A stretch of DNA of 64,000 bases, taken from NCBI GenBank assembly GCA_039984715.1, contig JBDWUA010000004.1:186001-250000 (forward strand), read 5' to 3'. The DNA comes from JABSSA01 sp039984715. GTDB taxonomy: Bacteria; Pseudomonadota; Alphaproteobacteria; Rhodobacterales; Rhodobacteraceae. A program made the translations under genes and the position numbers. Under the pieces are notes generated by a model. It was given only the letters and a program-made list of their open reading frames with translations, was not told where the DNA came from and did not search any database. Positions 36,675 to 48,986 of the stretch are shown one piece after another; position 1 is the stretch's first letter; each line of letters starts with the position of its first letter.

Positions 36675-37555
36675 CACCGTCTCCGCTAGAACTTCGGGCC
36701 AAAGCAGAGGAGCAAGCCGCGCGCTTGCCCCCCTTGCTTGCACGGGCAGAGCATTTAGCGGGTGCGGTTCTTTTGGGCGAACATGGTCGTCGTCGGGCGG
36801 GCATGGGGGACGATTTCTGGCAATACCGTCCGGCACAGATTGGTGACAGCCGACGGATGATTGACCACCGTCGAAGCGCGATGGGTGATGTGCAGTTTGT
36901 CCGTGAACGTGAATGGCAAATTGCCCAATCTGTAATGCTTTGGGTGGATCAGGCCGCGTCTATGCGGTTCGCCAGTTCCAACGACTTGAGTTCCAAAGCG
37001 GATCGCGGTCGATTGATCGGGTTGGCCTTATCCGTATTGCTGATCCGAGGTGGAGAGCGCGTTGGTCTGACGGGCACGCGTTTGCCACCCAGACGAGGCA
37101 ATGCGCAGTTGTTGCGGCTTGCTGAGTTGTTTTCCGAGGATTCTGATGACGATTATGCACCGCCGGAACATCGGGCGATGATCCCGCATGCGCGGGCAGT
37201 TTTTGTGTCGGATTTTCTTGGCCCGATTGAAGAGGTTAAGCTGGCTTTGACCAAAGCGGCGGACCGGGGCGTACGTGGCGTGGTTCTTCAGGTGCTAGAT
37301 CCATCCGAAGAAGCGTTCCCATTTCGGGGGCGGACAATATTCGAAAGCGTTGGCGGAACACTCAGCCATGAAACACTGAAAGCGACTGACCTGAAAGATC
37401 GCTATCTTGACCGACTGGCCGAACGGAAATCCGAATTGAAGGCGCTGTGTGACGTGGCGGGATGGCAATACGGATTGCATCACACGGAATCTTCGGCGCA
37501 ATCCGCATTGTTGTGGTTGTGGCGGGCTCTTGATGGAGGTCGGGCAGGGGCATGA
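36671..37555 (+). CDS. DUF58 domain protein
   Basis: A 294-residue soluble protein of the DUF58 group (vWA-like). The family core is at GDSRRMIDHRRSAMGDVQFVRE-type sequence (IGDSRRMIDHRRSA, then VREREWQIAQSVMLWVDQ), where the usual MIDAS DxSxS reads DQAAS. It starts with GTG overlapping the MoxR stop (GTGA) and overlaps the next gene by ATGA. It is the standard partner of MoxR in Bat-like operons; the molecular role is unknown. Confidence 0.9.
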   Translation: MTPSPLELRAKAEEQAARLPPLLARAEHLAGAVLLGEHGRRRAGMGDDFWQYRPAQIGDSRRMIDHRRSAMGDVQFVREREWQIAQSVMLWVDQAASMRFASSNDLSSKADRGRLIGLALSVLLIRGGERVGLTGTRLPPRRGNAQLLRLAELFSEDSDDDYAPPEHRAMIPHARAVFVSDFLGPIEEVKLALTKAADRGVRGVVLQVLDPSEEAFPFRGRTIFESVGGTLSHETLKATDLKDRYLDRLAERKSELKALCDVAGWQYGLHHTESSAQSALLWLWRALDGGRAGA

Positions 37556-40314
37556 CAACAATAGCGGGCATAGGTTGGCTGTCTCCTTGGTTATTGGTCG
37601 CTTTGGCGGCTTTGCCGATCTTGTGGTTGATTTTACGTGCGATCCCACCTGCTCCGATCCGGCAACGGTTTCCCGGTGTGGCGTTGCTGCTTGGGTTGCA
37701 AGACGATGAAACGGTCACGGACCGGACACCTTGGTGGTTGCTGTTGCTGCGTATGTTGGCGGTGGCCGGTTTGATCCTTGGATTGGCGGGACCGGTGTTA
37801 AATCCGGATGCGGATGGCACACAAGGCGACGGACCTTTGGTGATCGCACTTGATGCCAGCTGGGCCGGTGCCCCACGTTGGGGCGCAATTTCCGAAGCGA
37901 TTGAGGTCGAATTGAACCGTGCGGCCGCACAGGATCGGCCGGCGGCCATTCTGTCGCTGACCGACCCAGAGGCACCTGTGTTTTTGGCGGCAAACGCTTT
38001 GGTCGATCGTTTGCCCGGTATTCAACCGCAACCTTGGCAGCCTGTTGATGTGTCTGCCATTCGCACGGCTTTGAACGAATCCACAGGGTTTGACACGGTT
38101 TGGTTCAGTGACGGCATCGAATATGACGCCCGCGATGACGTGTTGGCTTTGTTGGAAACACAAGGGGCCGTCAACGTGATTGAAGGCGTGTCGAATTCTG
38201 TTGGATTGCGCCCGGCGACATATGTCGACGGCTTGATCGAGCTTAATGCAGTGCGTTCCCAAGGGGATGTCGCCCAAGACGTTGATATCTTGGCGCAGGG
38301 TCGCGATCCTTCGGGAAATGCTACAGCCTTGGCCCGCGTGACGGCGCAGTTTGAAGAGGGTGCGCAAGACGCATCTGTTGAACTATCTTTACCGTCCGAA
38401 TTGCGTGCACGGATCACTCATTTTGAAATTCAGGGCATACGGTCGGCAGGCTCTGTCGCGCTAAGCGATGATGCGCTGCAACGGCGTGAAATAGCCTTGA
38501 TTGCGGGGTTAGAAAGCCGCGAAGGGCTCGAGCTTCTTTCGCCGCTGCACTATCTGGAACGCGCCCTTGAAGATAACGCCGATTTGTTGACTGGCGGTCT
38601 AAGTGAGATCCTACCGGCCAATCCGGATGTGATCGTGTTGGCCGATGTCGCCAAACTGGCTGATGGTGAATCTGAACAAATCGCGGCCTGGGTCGAAAAA
38701 GGTGGCATGTTGTTGCGGTTCGCAGGACCACGCGTTGCGGCATCCGATGTCAGCCGTGACGAAGAAGATCCGTTAATGCCAGTACGGTTGCGATCTGGTG
38801 GGCGCAGTGTCGGCGGCGCGATGAGCTGGGGCACCCCCAAGACGCTGGCCCCGTTTCCAGAGGATTCGCCTTTTTACGGCTTGTCCGTGCCGCAGGATGT
38901 CGAAATTACCGCACAGGTCGTTGCCCAACCCGATCCAACTTTGGCGGAACGTGTCATCGCCGCACTAAGCGACGGCACGCCATTGGTAACGCGCAAATCG
39001 ATTGGTCAGGGTCAGGTTGTGTTGTTCCATGTCACCGCGAATGCAGAATGGTCCACGTTGCCCTTATCGGGTCTGTTTGTTCGCATGCTGGAACGCCTTG
39101 CGATTGCCGCGGCGTCTGGAACGCCTCAGGCTGAAGATTTGGCAGGGTCAGTTTGGACGCCTGTGCGCGTTTTGGATGGGTTTGGAAGATTGGGTGATGC
39201 CGGAACCCGACCCGGTGTGGATGGAGCGGATTTGATTGACGCATCAACGGGACCGAATTTGTTGCCGGGTCTGTACCAATCAGGGGATCGAAACATCGCG
39301 CGCAATGTCCTGTCATCTGATACAGTCCTGACGCCAACAGCTTGGCCTGAACGCATTCCGGTGACTGGGTTGTCGCGCGCGAACGAACGCCCTTTAGGGG
39401 GACTTTTGTTGTCTTTGGCATTGGTCTTGCTGTTTGTGGATATCGTCGCATCCTTGGCGCTATCTGGTCGACTGATTGGACGCCAAGGCGCTGTTATCGG
39501 AGCGTTTTTGGCCGCGATCCTGATTGTTCCGGGTGCCCCGACTCATGCGCAAGATGGCGATGACTTTGCCCTGAATGCAGTGTCTGAATTGGTTCTGGCC
39601 TATGTTGAAACAGGCAACGCGAAAGTTGACGAAACTTCGATGGCTGGCCTGAAGGGGCTGTCGGATGCTCTGTTTTTCCGCACGTCGGTTGAACCTGCGA
39701 CGCCGGTCGGTGTCAATTTGGAGTCCGATGAACTTGCGTTTTTTCCTATGCTATATTGGCCGATCACACCGGACCAACCGCGCCCATCCTTAGAAGCCTA
39801 TGCGCGGTTGAATGACTATCTGCGATCAGGCGGGATGATCCTGTTTGATACAAGGGACGCCAATGTCTCGGGGTTTGGGGCGTCGACCCCGAATGGCAAA
39901 AAGTTGCAACAACTGGCATCTTCTTTGGATGTGCCAGCGCTGGAACCGATTCCGAACGATCATGTGCTGACCCGGACCTTTTATCTATTGCAAGATTTTC
40001 CCGGACGTCATTTGGGCCGCGACGTGTGGGTCGAAGCTGCGCCACCCGGCGCAACACAGGTCGAGGGCGTGCCTTTCCGCAATTTGAACGACGGTGTGAC
40101 GCCTGTGGTCATTGGTGGCAACGATTGGGCCGCCGCATGGGCGGTGACTGATGCAGGCAGCCCGATGTTTCCGGTTGGACGCGGTTTTGGCGGTGAACGT
40201 CAGCGTGAATTGGCATACCGGTTTGGGGTCAATATCGTGATGCATGTCCTGACCGGGAATTACAAATCCGATCAAGTGCACGTGCCTGCCTTGCTGGATA
40301 GGCTGAGCCAATGA
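37552..40314 (+). CDS. BatA N-terminal / DUF4159 membrane protein
   Basis: A 920-residue inner-membrane protein. Two N-terminal helices (about 10-28 and 60-78) form the BatA/aerotolerance N-terminal domain. A long soluble region with a degenerate glutamine-amidotransferase-like fold follows, then two more helices near residues 620-665 (SLALVLLFVDIVASLAL, then AVIGAFLAAILIVPGAP). The C-terminal 220 residues are DUF4159 (RPSLEAYARLNDYLRSGGMILFDTR). It overlaps both neighbours by ATGA. With MoxR and DUF58 it probably forms an envelope stress or assembly system, but the function is not established. Confidence 0.9.
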   Translation: MTTIAGIGWLSPWLLVALAALPILWLILRAIPPAPIRQRFPGVALLLGLQDDETVTDRTPWWLLLLRMLAVAGLILGLAGPVLNPDADGTQGDGPLVIALDASWAGAPRWGAISEAIEVELNRAAAQDRPAAILSLTDPEAPVFLAANALVDRLPGIQPQPWQPVDVSAIRTALNESTGFDTVWFSDGIEYDARDDVLALLETQGAVNVIEGVSNSVGLRPATYVDGLIELNAVRSQGDVAQDVDILAQGRDPSGNATALARVTAQFEEGAQDASVELSLPSELRARITHFEIQGIRSAGSVALSDDALQRREIALIAGLESREGLELLSPLHYLERALEDNADLLTGGLSEILPANPDVIVLADVAKLADGESEQIAAWVEKGGMLLRFAGPRVAASDVSRDEEDPLMPVRLRSGGRSVGGAMSWGTPKTLAPFPEDSPFYGLSVPQDVEITAQVVAQPDPTLAERVIAALSDGTPLVTRKSIGQGQVVLFHVTANAEWSTLPLSGLFVRMLERLAIAAASGTPQAEDLAGSVWTPVRVLDGFGRLGDAGTRPGVDGADLIDASTGPNLLPGLYQSGDRNIARNVLSSDTVLTPTAWPERIPVTGLSRANERPLGGLLLSLALVLLFVDIVASLALSGRLIGRQGAVIGAFLAAILIVPGAPTHAQDGDDFALNAVSELVLAYVETGNAKVDETSMAGLKGLSDALFFRTSVEPATPVGVNLESDELAFFPMLYWPITPDQPRPSLEAYARLNDYLRSGGMILFDTRDANVSGFGASTPNGKKLQQLASSLDVPALEPIPNDHVLTRTFYLLQDFPGRHLGRDVWVEAAPPGATQVEGVPFRNLNDGVTPVVIGGNDWAAAWAVTDAGSPMFPVGRGFGGERQRELAYRFGVNIVMHVLTGNYKSDQVHVPALLDRLSQ

Positions 40315-42356
40315 CTTCAAGCATTATCATCGATCCGTTGGTTCCACTGCCATTCTTGATTGCGCTGGCGTTGATCGTGATTGCGGGCATCCTTTTGGCC
40401 GTTTGGCGCGGCCTAAAAGGTTGGGCGTTGCGGGGTTTGGCCGCATTGGTGGTTCTGGGCGCGTTAATAGGACCTTCCTTTCAACAAGAAGATCGAGGCG
40501 CACTTACCGATATTGTTATTTTGGCCGAAGACAGCACTTCCAGCCAATTGCTTTCGGATCGACCTTTGCAAACCGAACAAGCGCTTGCCGATTTTGAGGC
40601 GTCGCTAACTGCACGAAACAATACAGAAGTCGTGCGGGTCATGGTTGAGGATGGCGAAGACGACGCCGGAACGCGTCTGTTGTCTGCGATCAATACCGCG
40701 TTGGCCGAGCTTCCGACAGGACGGGTGTCCGGGATCGTTGCCGTGACCGACGGGCAAATTCACGATCAGGATGTCCCTGTCAGTTTGCCAGCACCTTTGC
40801 ACGTCTTGTTGACGGGTAAAGAAGCAGATTGGGATCGACGCTTGGTTGTCACTGGCGCGCCAGCTTTTGCGATTATCGACGAAGCGGTAACCCTGACCTT
40901 AAAGATCGAAGACATGGGCGCGGTCCCGGCGATCGAGGGCGATGTGGCCGAGCTTGACGTTTCTGTGGATGGTGGCGCACCGCAACGCTTTAATGTGCGT
41001 GTCGGTGTCGAAATTGATGTGCCTGTGACCCTGCCGCATGGGGGTCGAAACGTTATCCAATTTACGGTTCCGACAGAAGACGGCGAATTGACGGATCGCA
41101 ACAATACAGCGCTTATCCAGATGAACGGCGTGCGGGATCGTTTGCGGGTGCTTTTGGTCTCGGGTGAACCGCATCCCGGTGGCCGCACGTGGCGCAATTT
41201 GCTCAAGTCAGACAGCTCTGTTGATCTGGTGCATTTTACGATTTTGCGCCCCCCTGAAAAGCAAGATGGCGTGCCCGTCTCAGAGCTGAGCTTGATCGCG
41301 TTTCCAACCCGTGAATTGTTTCTGGAAAAGATCGACGATTTCGACCTGATTATTTTTGACCGTTACAAGCGGCGCGGCATTCTGCCTGCATTGTATATCG
41401 ACAATGTCGGACAATATGTGCGTGACGGTGGGGCGGTTTTGGTCGCGGCTGGTCCTGATTTTGCAAGTGCGGACAGCTTGTTTCGATCTCCCTTGGGGCC
41501 GGTTTTGCCCGCGGAACCAACAGCCCGTGTGCTGGAACAGGCTTATTTGCCGAAGGTAACGGATTTGGGCGAACGCCATCCTGTGACCACGGCCTTGCCC
41601 GCGTCGGGGGATTGGGGGCGTTGGTTGCGTCAGGTCGAATTGCAACCCAGAACCGGCAGTACCGTCATGGAAGGCATAGATGGTCGTCCTTTGTTGATCC
41701 TGGATCGGGTCGGCGAAGGGCGGGTCGCGTTGCTGGCATCTGATCATATGTGGCTGTGGCATCGCGGGTACGAAGGCGGTGGGCCACAACTGGAAATGCT
41801 GCGCCGTCTCGCGCATTGGATGATGAAAGAACCCGAGCTTGAAGAAGAAGCTTTGACAGCTGATCCAACCGGGCAACGGATGTTAATTCGACGTCAAACC
41901 CTGAAAGAAGACGTACCACCAGTGATCGTGACTGGGCCTGATGGTTCGGAAACGGAATTGACGCTGACACCTGCTGGGCCGGGCCGTTTTGAAACGACAT
42001 TTGAAGGCCCTGAAATTGGTCTGTACCGGTTGAAGAACGGTGACCTGACCACAGTGATCGGCCTTGGGCCTGCGGCGCCGCGTGAATTCGAACAGACCGT
42101 GGCCAGTGGTGATGCATTGAAGCCATTGGTTGAATCATGGCGCGGTGGGATATTGCAATTGGAAGACGGCGTGCCTCGATTGCGGTCTGTGCGTGCGGGT
42201 CGACCCGCGTCAGGGCGCGGCTGGATTGGCCTGACCCCTCGCGAGGCTTACGAAACGCTTGATGTGCGTCAGCGATCGCTTTTGCCGCCGTGGCTTGTGC
42301 TGCTTTTGGCGAGTGGATTAATAGTCGCCGCATGGCTTCGTGAAGGCCAACGCTAG
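40311..42356 (+). CDS. Large membrane-anchored protein with vWA/amidotransferase-like region
   Basis: A 681-residue protein with two N-terminal helices (about 10-30 and 38-55), a long periplasmic or cytoplasmic region and one C-terminal helix (about 660-678, LPPWLVLLLASGLIVAAWL). The middle contains a ThuA/class I amidotransferase-like segment with FDLIIFDRYKRRGILP and YVRDGGAVLVAAGP, without an obvious catalytic Cys. It is the standard fourth member of alphaproteobacterial MoxR-DUF58-DUF4159 operons, coupled by ATGA. Function unknown. Confidence 0.85.
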   Translation: MTSSIIIDPLVPLPFLIALALIVIAGILLAVWRGLKGWALRGLAALVVLGALIGPSFQQEDRGALTDIVILAEDSTSSQLLSDRPLQTEQALADFEASLTARNNTEVVRVMVEDGEDDAGTRLLSAINTALAELPTGRVSGIVAVTDGQIHDQDVPVSLPAPLHVLLTGKEADWDRRLVVTGAPAFAIIDEAVTLTLKIEDMGAVPAIEGDVAELDVSVDGGAPQRFNVRVGVEIDVPVTLPHGGRNVIQFTVPTEDGELTDRNNTALIQMNGVRDRLRVLLVSGEPHPGGRTWRNLLKSDSSVDLVHFTILRPPEKQDGVPVSELSLIAFPTRELFLEKIDDFDLIIFDRYKRRGILPALYIDNVGQYVRDGGAVLVAAGPDFASADSLFRSPLGPVLPAEPTARVLEQAYLPKVTDLGERHPVTTALPASGDWGRWLRQVELQPRTGSTVMEGIDGRPLLILDRVGEGRVALLASDHMWLWHRGYEGGGPQLEMLRRLAHWMMKEPELEEEALTADPTGQRMLIRRQTLKEDVPPVIVTGPDGSETELTLTPAGPGRFETTFEGPEIGLYRLKNGDLTTVIGLGPAAPREFEQTVASGDALKPLVESWRGGILQLEDGVPRLRSVRAGRPASGRGWIGLTPREAYETLDVRQRSLLPPWLVLLLASGLIVAAWLREGQR

Positions 42357-42431
42357 ATTTCAGCGTCCAATTAAGAGCTTCTTCACCACCCACATGAGAT
42401 AGATTTGACACGCTGCTATGTGGGAAATGTC

Positions 42432-45248
<2,817 letters not shown>

Positions 45249-45336
45249 TTTGTTAGAATGGGCGCGCCCGCGAAAGTCCAAAAAAGAGCACCGCATAAAC
45301 CATTGAACGACGATCCTAAGATCATTCTGATCAGGC

Positions 45337-46098
45337 CTAGGTTTTCAAGAAAACGGGACGGTCAGGGGTCGAGGTCTCTTGGTCAAATTCATAACCGCCC
45401 ACGTCAAACGACTTGAGATCATCGATGTTTTCGTGGCCGTTTTCCAATACCCAACGTGCCATTGCACCTCTGGCACGCTTTGCAGAAAACGAGATCATTT
45501 TACGGACACCTTTGCGATCTTCTTCAAAACGAGGGGACACATATCGTAATTCACCCAATGCAGTGCGATCAACCGAGCTTGAATATTCGTCGGATGCCAG
45601 ATTGAGAACCGTTTCCGTTTGTGCCGCAGCAGCGTCATCAACCAAGGCCTTGGCGATCTTGGTTCCCCAGAATTTGTAAAGCGTTCCCGACGGATGACCC
45701 GGCAATTTCCGACCCATTTCCAACCGATAAGCGCAGACATCATCGGTGGGTCGCAAAAGGCCATAAAGCCCGGACAATATCCTTAGACGCCGTGATGCTT
45801 CCGCGCGAGTGTCATCGTTCAACGTCGCCATTTCCAATGTCTTATACACATCGCCATCGAACATATCCGCAGCCCCTTGCGCCTTGCCTGATTGGCAAGA
45901 CCACTGCGAAAACCGCTCGAAATTCAGCTGCGCGATTTTGGGGGATACCTTCATTAAATCCGCAATATCCGCTTCGGACCAATCACGCATCACTTTGATC
46001 AGCTCTTCGGCTTGATTCAAAAATCGCGGCGTTGTCGTCGCGTACCCTGCGGACCTGCTTTCGTTTAGGTTTTTTGCAGGTGACAACAAGATTAACAT
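45337..46098 (-). CDS. yaaA: Peroxide stress protein YaaA (UPF0246)
   Basis: A 253-residue DUF328/UPF0246 protein. The N-terminal MLILLSPAKNLNE and the C-terminal blocks NLASDEYSSSVD and FSAKRARGAMARWVL match the family closely. In E. coli YaaA lowers free iron and oxidative DNA damage under peroxide stress; the fold binds DNA. ATG at 46098 follows an AAGGA; the frame stays open to 46224 but that part is not conserved sequence. Monocistronic. Confidence 0.95.
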   Translation of the reverse strand: MLILLSPAKNLNESRSAGYATTTPRFLNQAEELIKVMRDWSEADIADLMKVSPKIAQLNFERFSQWSCQSGKAQGAADMFDGDVYKTLEMATLNDDTRAEASRRLRILSGLYGLLRPTDDVCAYRLEMGRKLPGHPSGTLYKFWGTKIAKALVDDAAAAQTETVLNLASDEYSSSVDRTALGELRYVSPRFEEDRKGVRKMISFSAKRARGAMARWVLENGHENIDDLKSFDVGGYEFDQETSTPDRPVFLKT

Positions 46099-46365
46099 AA
46101 AAAGAGCGTCCTTTTGGCCGGGATTATTTCGCAGCGATGGCAACAACCTGCATGTGATGGATACATAGATCAGCCGACATTTTACACCAGAAATAACGAA
46201 GAATTGTGATCGGGTTGCATGCAAACCTTGGATGGCAAAATCCGAATAATCGCAAGTTCACCCAAGCGGGTTTTTCTTGCTACTCAAAAACTTGATATTC
46301 CACATAAGAAACTATCACTTTTTCTAAGAGTCGTGCCGGGTGATGATGTGTGAAAGGAGACCACG
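46099..46365. other. Longest intergenic stretch, between yaaA and the LLM gene
   Basis: 267 bp of promoter space between two divergent genes. I see an AAAGGAG Shine-Dalgarno for the plus gene at 46353-46359, two partial matches (CTTGATA at 46291-46297, TATCACTT at 46313-46320) to the palindrome found upstream of dctP, and no open reading frame or RNA gene. Confidence 0.6.
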
Positions 46366-47484
46366 ATGAAGCTTTCATTCTTTACGATGCCGATTCACCC
46401 GTTGGGCAAACCGATTGCGAAATCGTTGCAAGAGGACCGCGAGGCGTTTTTGCTAGCGGATAGTCTGGGCTATGCTGAAGCGTATTGCGGTGAGCATACG
46501 ACAGATCAGGCAGAGATCATCACCTCGACTGTCGCGTTCTTGGCAAGTCTTGCCTATGAGACAAAGCAAATTCGTCTTGGTACCGGCACAATCAACATGC
46601 CCAATTCGCATCCAGCCCGAGTGGCTGGCGAGATTGCGATGCTGGATCACATGTTGGAAGGTCGTTTGAATTTCGGCATTTCGCCCGGTGGTCTGATGTC
46701 GGATGCTGAGATTTTCGGCAATCTCAAGAAAGATCGCAACGCCATGTTCCTTGAGTGCATTAACATGGTGCTCGATATCTGGGCGGGGCAATCTCCTTAT
46801 AATCTAGAAGGCGAATTTTGGAATATTTCCACTGAAAACACACGCATACCCGAGATTGGCCAAGGCGATGTCCTGCGTCCCTATCAAGACCCACACCCGC
46901 CAATCATCGGGACTGCTGTTGCGCCCTTTTCGAAGGGCGTGACAGCGATGGCTGCACGGGGTTGGCAACCTATTTCAGGCAACTTTCTGTTGCCGCAATG
47001 GGCGGCGACGCATTGGCCGAACTTTGTTGAGGGCTGTTTGCAGGGGGGCTTTACTCCGTCTTATTCGGATTGGCGCGTTGCCAAGAACATCTGCGTCGCC
47101 AAAGATCGGGACACTGCGCGCGCTTATGCGCGTGATCCTGGCAGCCCTTATGTGTTGTACTATTCGCAACTGCTCACAAAGATGCGTCGTGGCAAACGGT
47201 TGAACTTGTTCAAGCATGATCAAAACATGCCGGATGAAGACGTGACGCTGGATTACGTACTGGACCGTCTTGTGATCCACGGGGATGCTGAATCAGTTGC
47301 GGATCAGATCCTTGCAATGCGCGAAGAGATGGGACCGTTCAAGCATTTGGTTTATGCGGGCCATGATTGGACCGACGTTGAATTGGGGCGCGATTCAATG
47401 ATCTTGTGCGCTGAAAAGGTACTGCCGATTTTGCAAGAAGCCACCAAGTCAGAACTGGATTGGCAGCAACAGCAAGTCGCGTAG
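46366..47484 (+). CDS. LLM-class FMN-dependent monooxygenase (limonene-monooxygenase-like)
   Basis: A 372-residue luciferase-like monooxygenase with a complete TIM barrel. Characteristic segments are MKLSFFTMPIHPLGK, YAEAYCGEHTTDQAEI, IRLGTGTINMPNSHPARVAG, GRLNFGISPGG and the C-terminal DWTDVELGRDSM. Such enzymes use reduced FMN made by a separate reductase; one is encoded nearby at 48346-48855. The group includes limonene 1,2-monooxygenase and enzymes acting on cyclic ketones or heterocycles. ATG at 46366 follows AAAGGAG. A terminator follows the gene. The substrate is not readable. Confidence 0.9.
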   Translation: MKLSFFTMPIHPLGKPIAKSLQEDREAFLLADSLGYAEAYCGEHTTDQAEIITSTVAFLASLAYETKQIRLGTGTINMPNSHPARVAGEIAMLDHMLEGRLNFGISPGGLMSDAEIFGNLKKDRNAMFLECINMVLDIWAGQSPYNLEGEFWNISTENTRIPEIGQGDVLRPYQDPHPPIIGTAVAPFSKGVTAMAARGWQPISGNFLLPQWAATHWPNFVEGCLQGGFTPSYSDWRVAKNICVAKDRDTARAYARDPGSPYVLYYSQLLTKMRRGKRLNLFKHDQNMPDEDVTLDYVLDRLVIHGDAESVADQILAMREEMGPFKHLVYAGHDWTDVELGRDSMILCAEKVLPILQEATKSELDWQQQQVA

Positions 47485-47509
47485 ACTTTGCGAAATACGA
47501 AAACGATTT

Positions 47510-47537
47510 AATCCCCGTCTTTAAGGCGGGGATTTTG
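47510..47537. terminator. Terminator after the LLM gene, convergent with the BKACE gene
   Basis: AATCCCCG and CGGGGATT form an 8-bp stem over a 9-nt loop, followed by TTTG on the plus strand. It lies between convergent stops and could serve both. Confidence 0.7.
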
Positions 47538-47564
47538 TCATTTCAGTGTGTGAAAAGCGCGGGA

Positions 47565-48344
47565 TTACAACGCTTGGATAAGGTCGGAGACCGTTCGAAC
47601 CCGCGCTGCATTGTCTTGAGCAATAGAACCATCTGCGTGCCATAGAGAATTTTCGAAACCCACGCGGGCTTTGCCGCCCAATCGCGCGGCTTCGACAAGG
47701 CAGTCGGTTTCTTCTTTTCCAAAGGCGCACAGCATCCAGTCGAAATCTAGGTCACTTTTTGCCATCTGATCCACAAACCCTTTCAGGGCGCTTGGTCGGC
47801 TGATTTGTGTTCCGTCATATGTGCCAAGGACAAGTTGCATCAGGTGATGTTTGCCCGGAATGTGGCCTGCGTCGCATGCTGCAATGAACTGGCCCAATTC
47901 CTCAGCAGAATAAACAATATGCTGAACATGAACATCGGCCTGTTCTGCCCATTCATAAAAAGCCGTGGCCGTTGGCCAGTCTGTCGGTTCGCGCACCATT
48001 TCGCGCATTGCAACTGACACATGGGCCGGTCGTAATTCGCGTATGATTTGTTGTTGCGTGGCTGTGTCGTACCGGCCTGCAGCTTCGGACGTTACTTGCA
48101 GATAAAGATCTGGAACCGCGTCGCGTACACGGTTCAACAACGTCTGATACCGACCAGCATCCAAAAGATGCAGTCCGTCCGTGTCGCGAATATGTAAGTG
48201 GATGCCGTCAGCACCTGCTGCAAAACACGCTTTGGCGTTGGCAACAATATCGTCGTCTGTGACGGGTAAGGCCGGATGATCTTTGTAGCCACGGCGCGCC
48301 CCGTTGGGGGCGACCATGATGTTCGGCAAAACTGGTAGGGTCAC
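47565..48344 (-). CDS. Beta-keto acid cleavage enzyme family (BKACE, DUF849)
   Basis: A 259-residue TIM-barrel protein of the family of 3-keto-5-aminohexanoate cleavage enzyme, which uses acetyl-CoA to cleave a beta-keto acid into acetoacetate and a CoA ester. APNGARRGYKDHPALPVT, the zinc-binding HLHIRD and GKARVGFENSLW are family hallmarks, and SVAMREM lies on the substrate side. GTG at 48344 starts one base after the flavin reductase stop, so the two genes are coupled; a longer open frame overlaps that gene. Substrate unknown. Confidence 0.88.
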   Translation of the reverse strand: MTLPVLPNIMVAPNGARRGYKDHPALPVTDDDIVANAKACFAAGADGIHLHIRDTDGLHLLDAGRYQTLLNRVRDAVPDLYLQVTSEAAGRYDTATQQQIIRELRPAHVSVAMREMVREPTDWPTATAFYEWAEQADVHVQHIVYSAEELGQFIAACDAGHIPGKHHLMQLVLGTYDGTQISRPSALKGFVDQMAKSDLDFDWMLCAFGKEETDCLVEAARLGGKARVGFENSLWHADGSIAQDNAARVRTVSDLIQAL

Positions 48345-48345
48345 T

Positions 48346-48855
48346 TCAAAGTGCGGACCCAAGCGATGCAAACCCACCCTTGTGGAACAGCAGTGGTTCG
48401 CCGTCGTTTTGGTCAATTCGCAGCACGCGACCAATAAAGATCTCATGATCACCTGCAATGATCTGGTTCTCGATCTTACATTCAAGAACAGCAAGCGCGT
48501 CGTTCAACACAGGAACGCCGTTTATGCCTTTCTTCCAATCAACGCCTTTGAATTTTTCATCTGAAGGGCGCGCGAATTTCAAAGACGTGTCTTTGGCAGC
48601 ATCGCTCATGATATGGATCGCGAAAGATCCATGGCTTTGGAAGGCTGATCGGGATGGTGTATTAAGGCCGATTGACCATAAAACCAAAGGTGGATCGAGG
48701 GAAACAGACGAGAACGAATTGATCGTCATGCCCACTGGGCGACCTTCGTCCCCGACTGTTGTGACGACACAAACACCGGTCGCAAAGCAACCTAGGACAT
48801 TCCGCAACTCGCGTGGGTCAATACCCTGCTCATGTTCGGTGACAATGGCGTTCAT
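48346..48855 (-). CDS. Flavin reductase (two-component monooxygenase partner)
   Basis: A 169-residue split-barrel flavin:NAD(P)H reductase of the HpaC type. LGCFATGVCVVTT, TINSFSSVSLDPPLVLWSI and the C-terminal LLFHKGGF carry the flavin-binding contacts. It supplies reduced FMN or FAD to an oxygenase, most likely the LLM monooxygenase encoded across the terminator. It heads the flavin reductase - BKACE minus-strand operon and is divergent from the LysR gene by 131 bp. Confidence 0.92.
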   Translation of the reverse strand: MNAIVTEHEQGIDPRELRNVLGCFATGVCVVTTVGDEGRPVGMTINSFSSVSLDPPLVLWSIGLNTPSRSAFQSHGSFAIHIMSDAAKDTSLKFARPSDEKFKGVDWKKGINGVPVLNDALAVLECKIENQIIAGDHEIFIGRVLRIDQNDGEPLLFHKGGFASLGSAL

Positions 48856-48986
48856 GACTTGTCCTTTCTGTCTCGCTTGAACCGTGTTTCAATAGATTAC
48901 GAGAAGGCAGGGGTTCAGAACAACTAATAAGACTCTATACTTTCTAACACAAAACATGATACCCAATGGCAACGGGGGGCCGATCC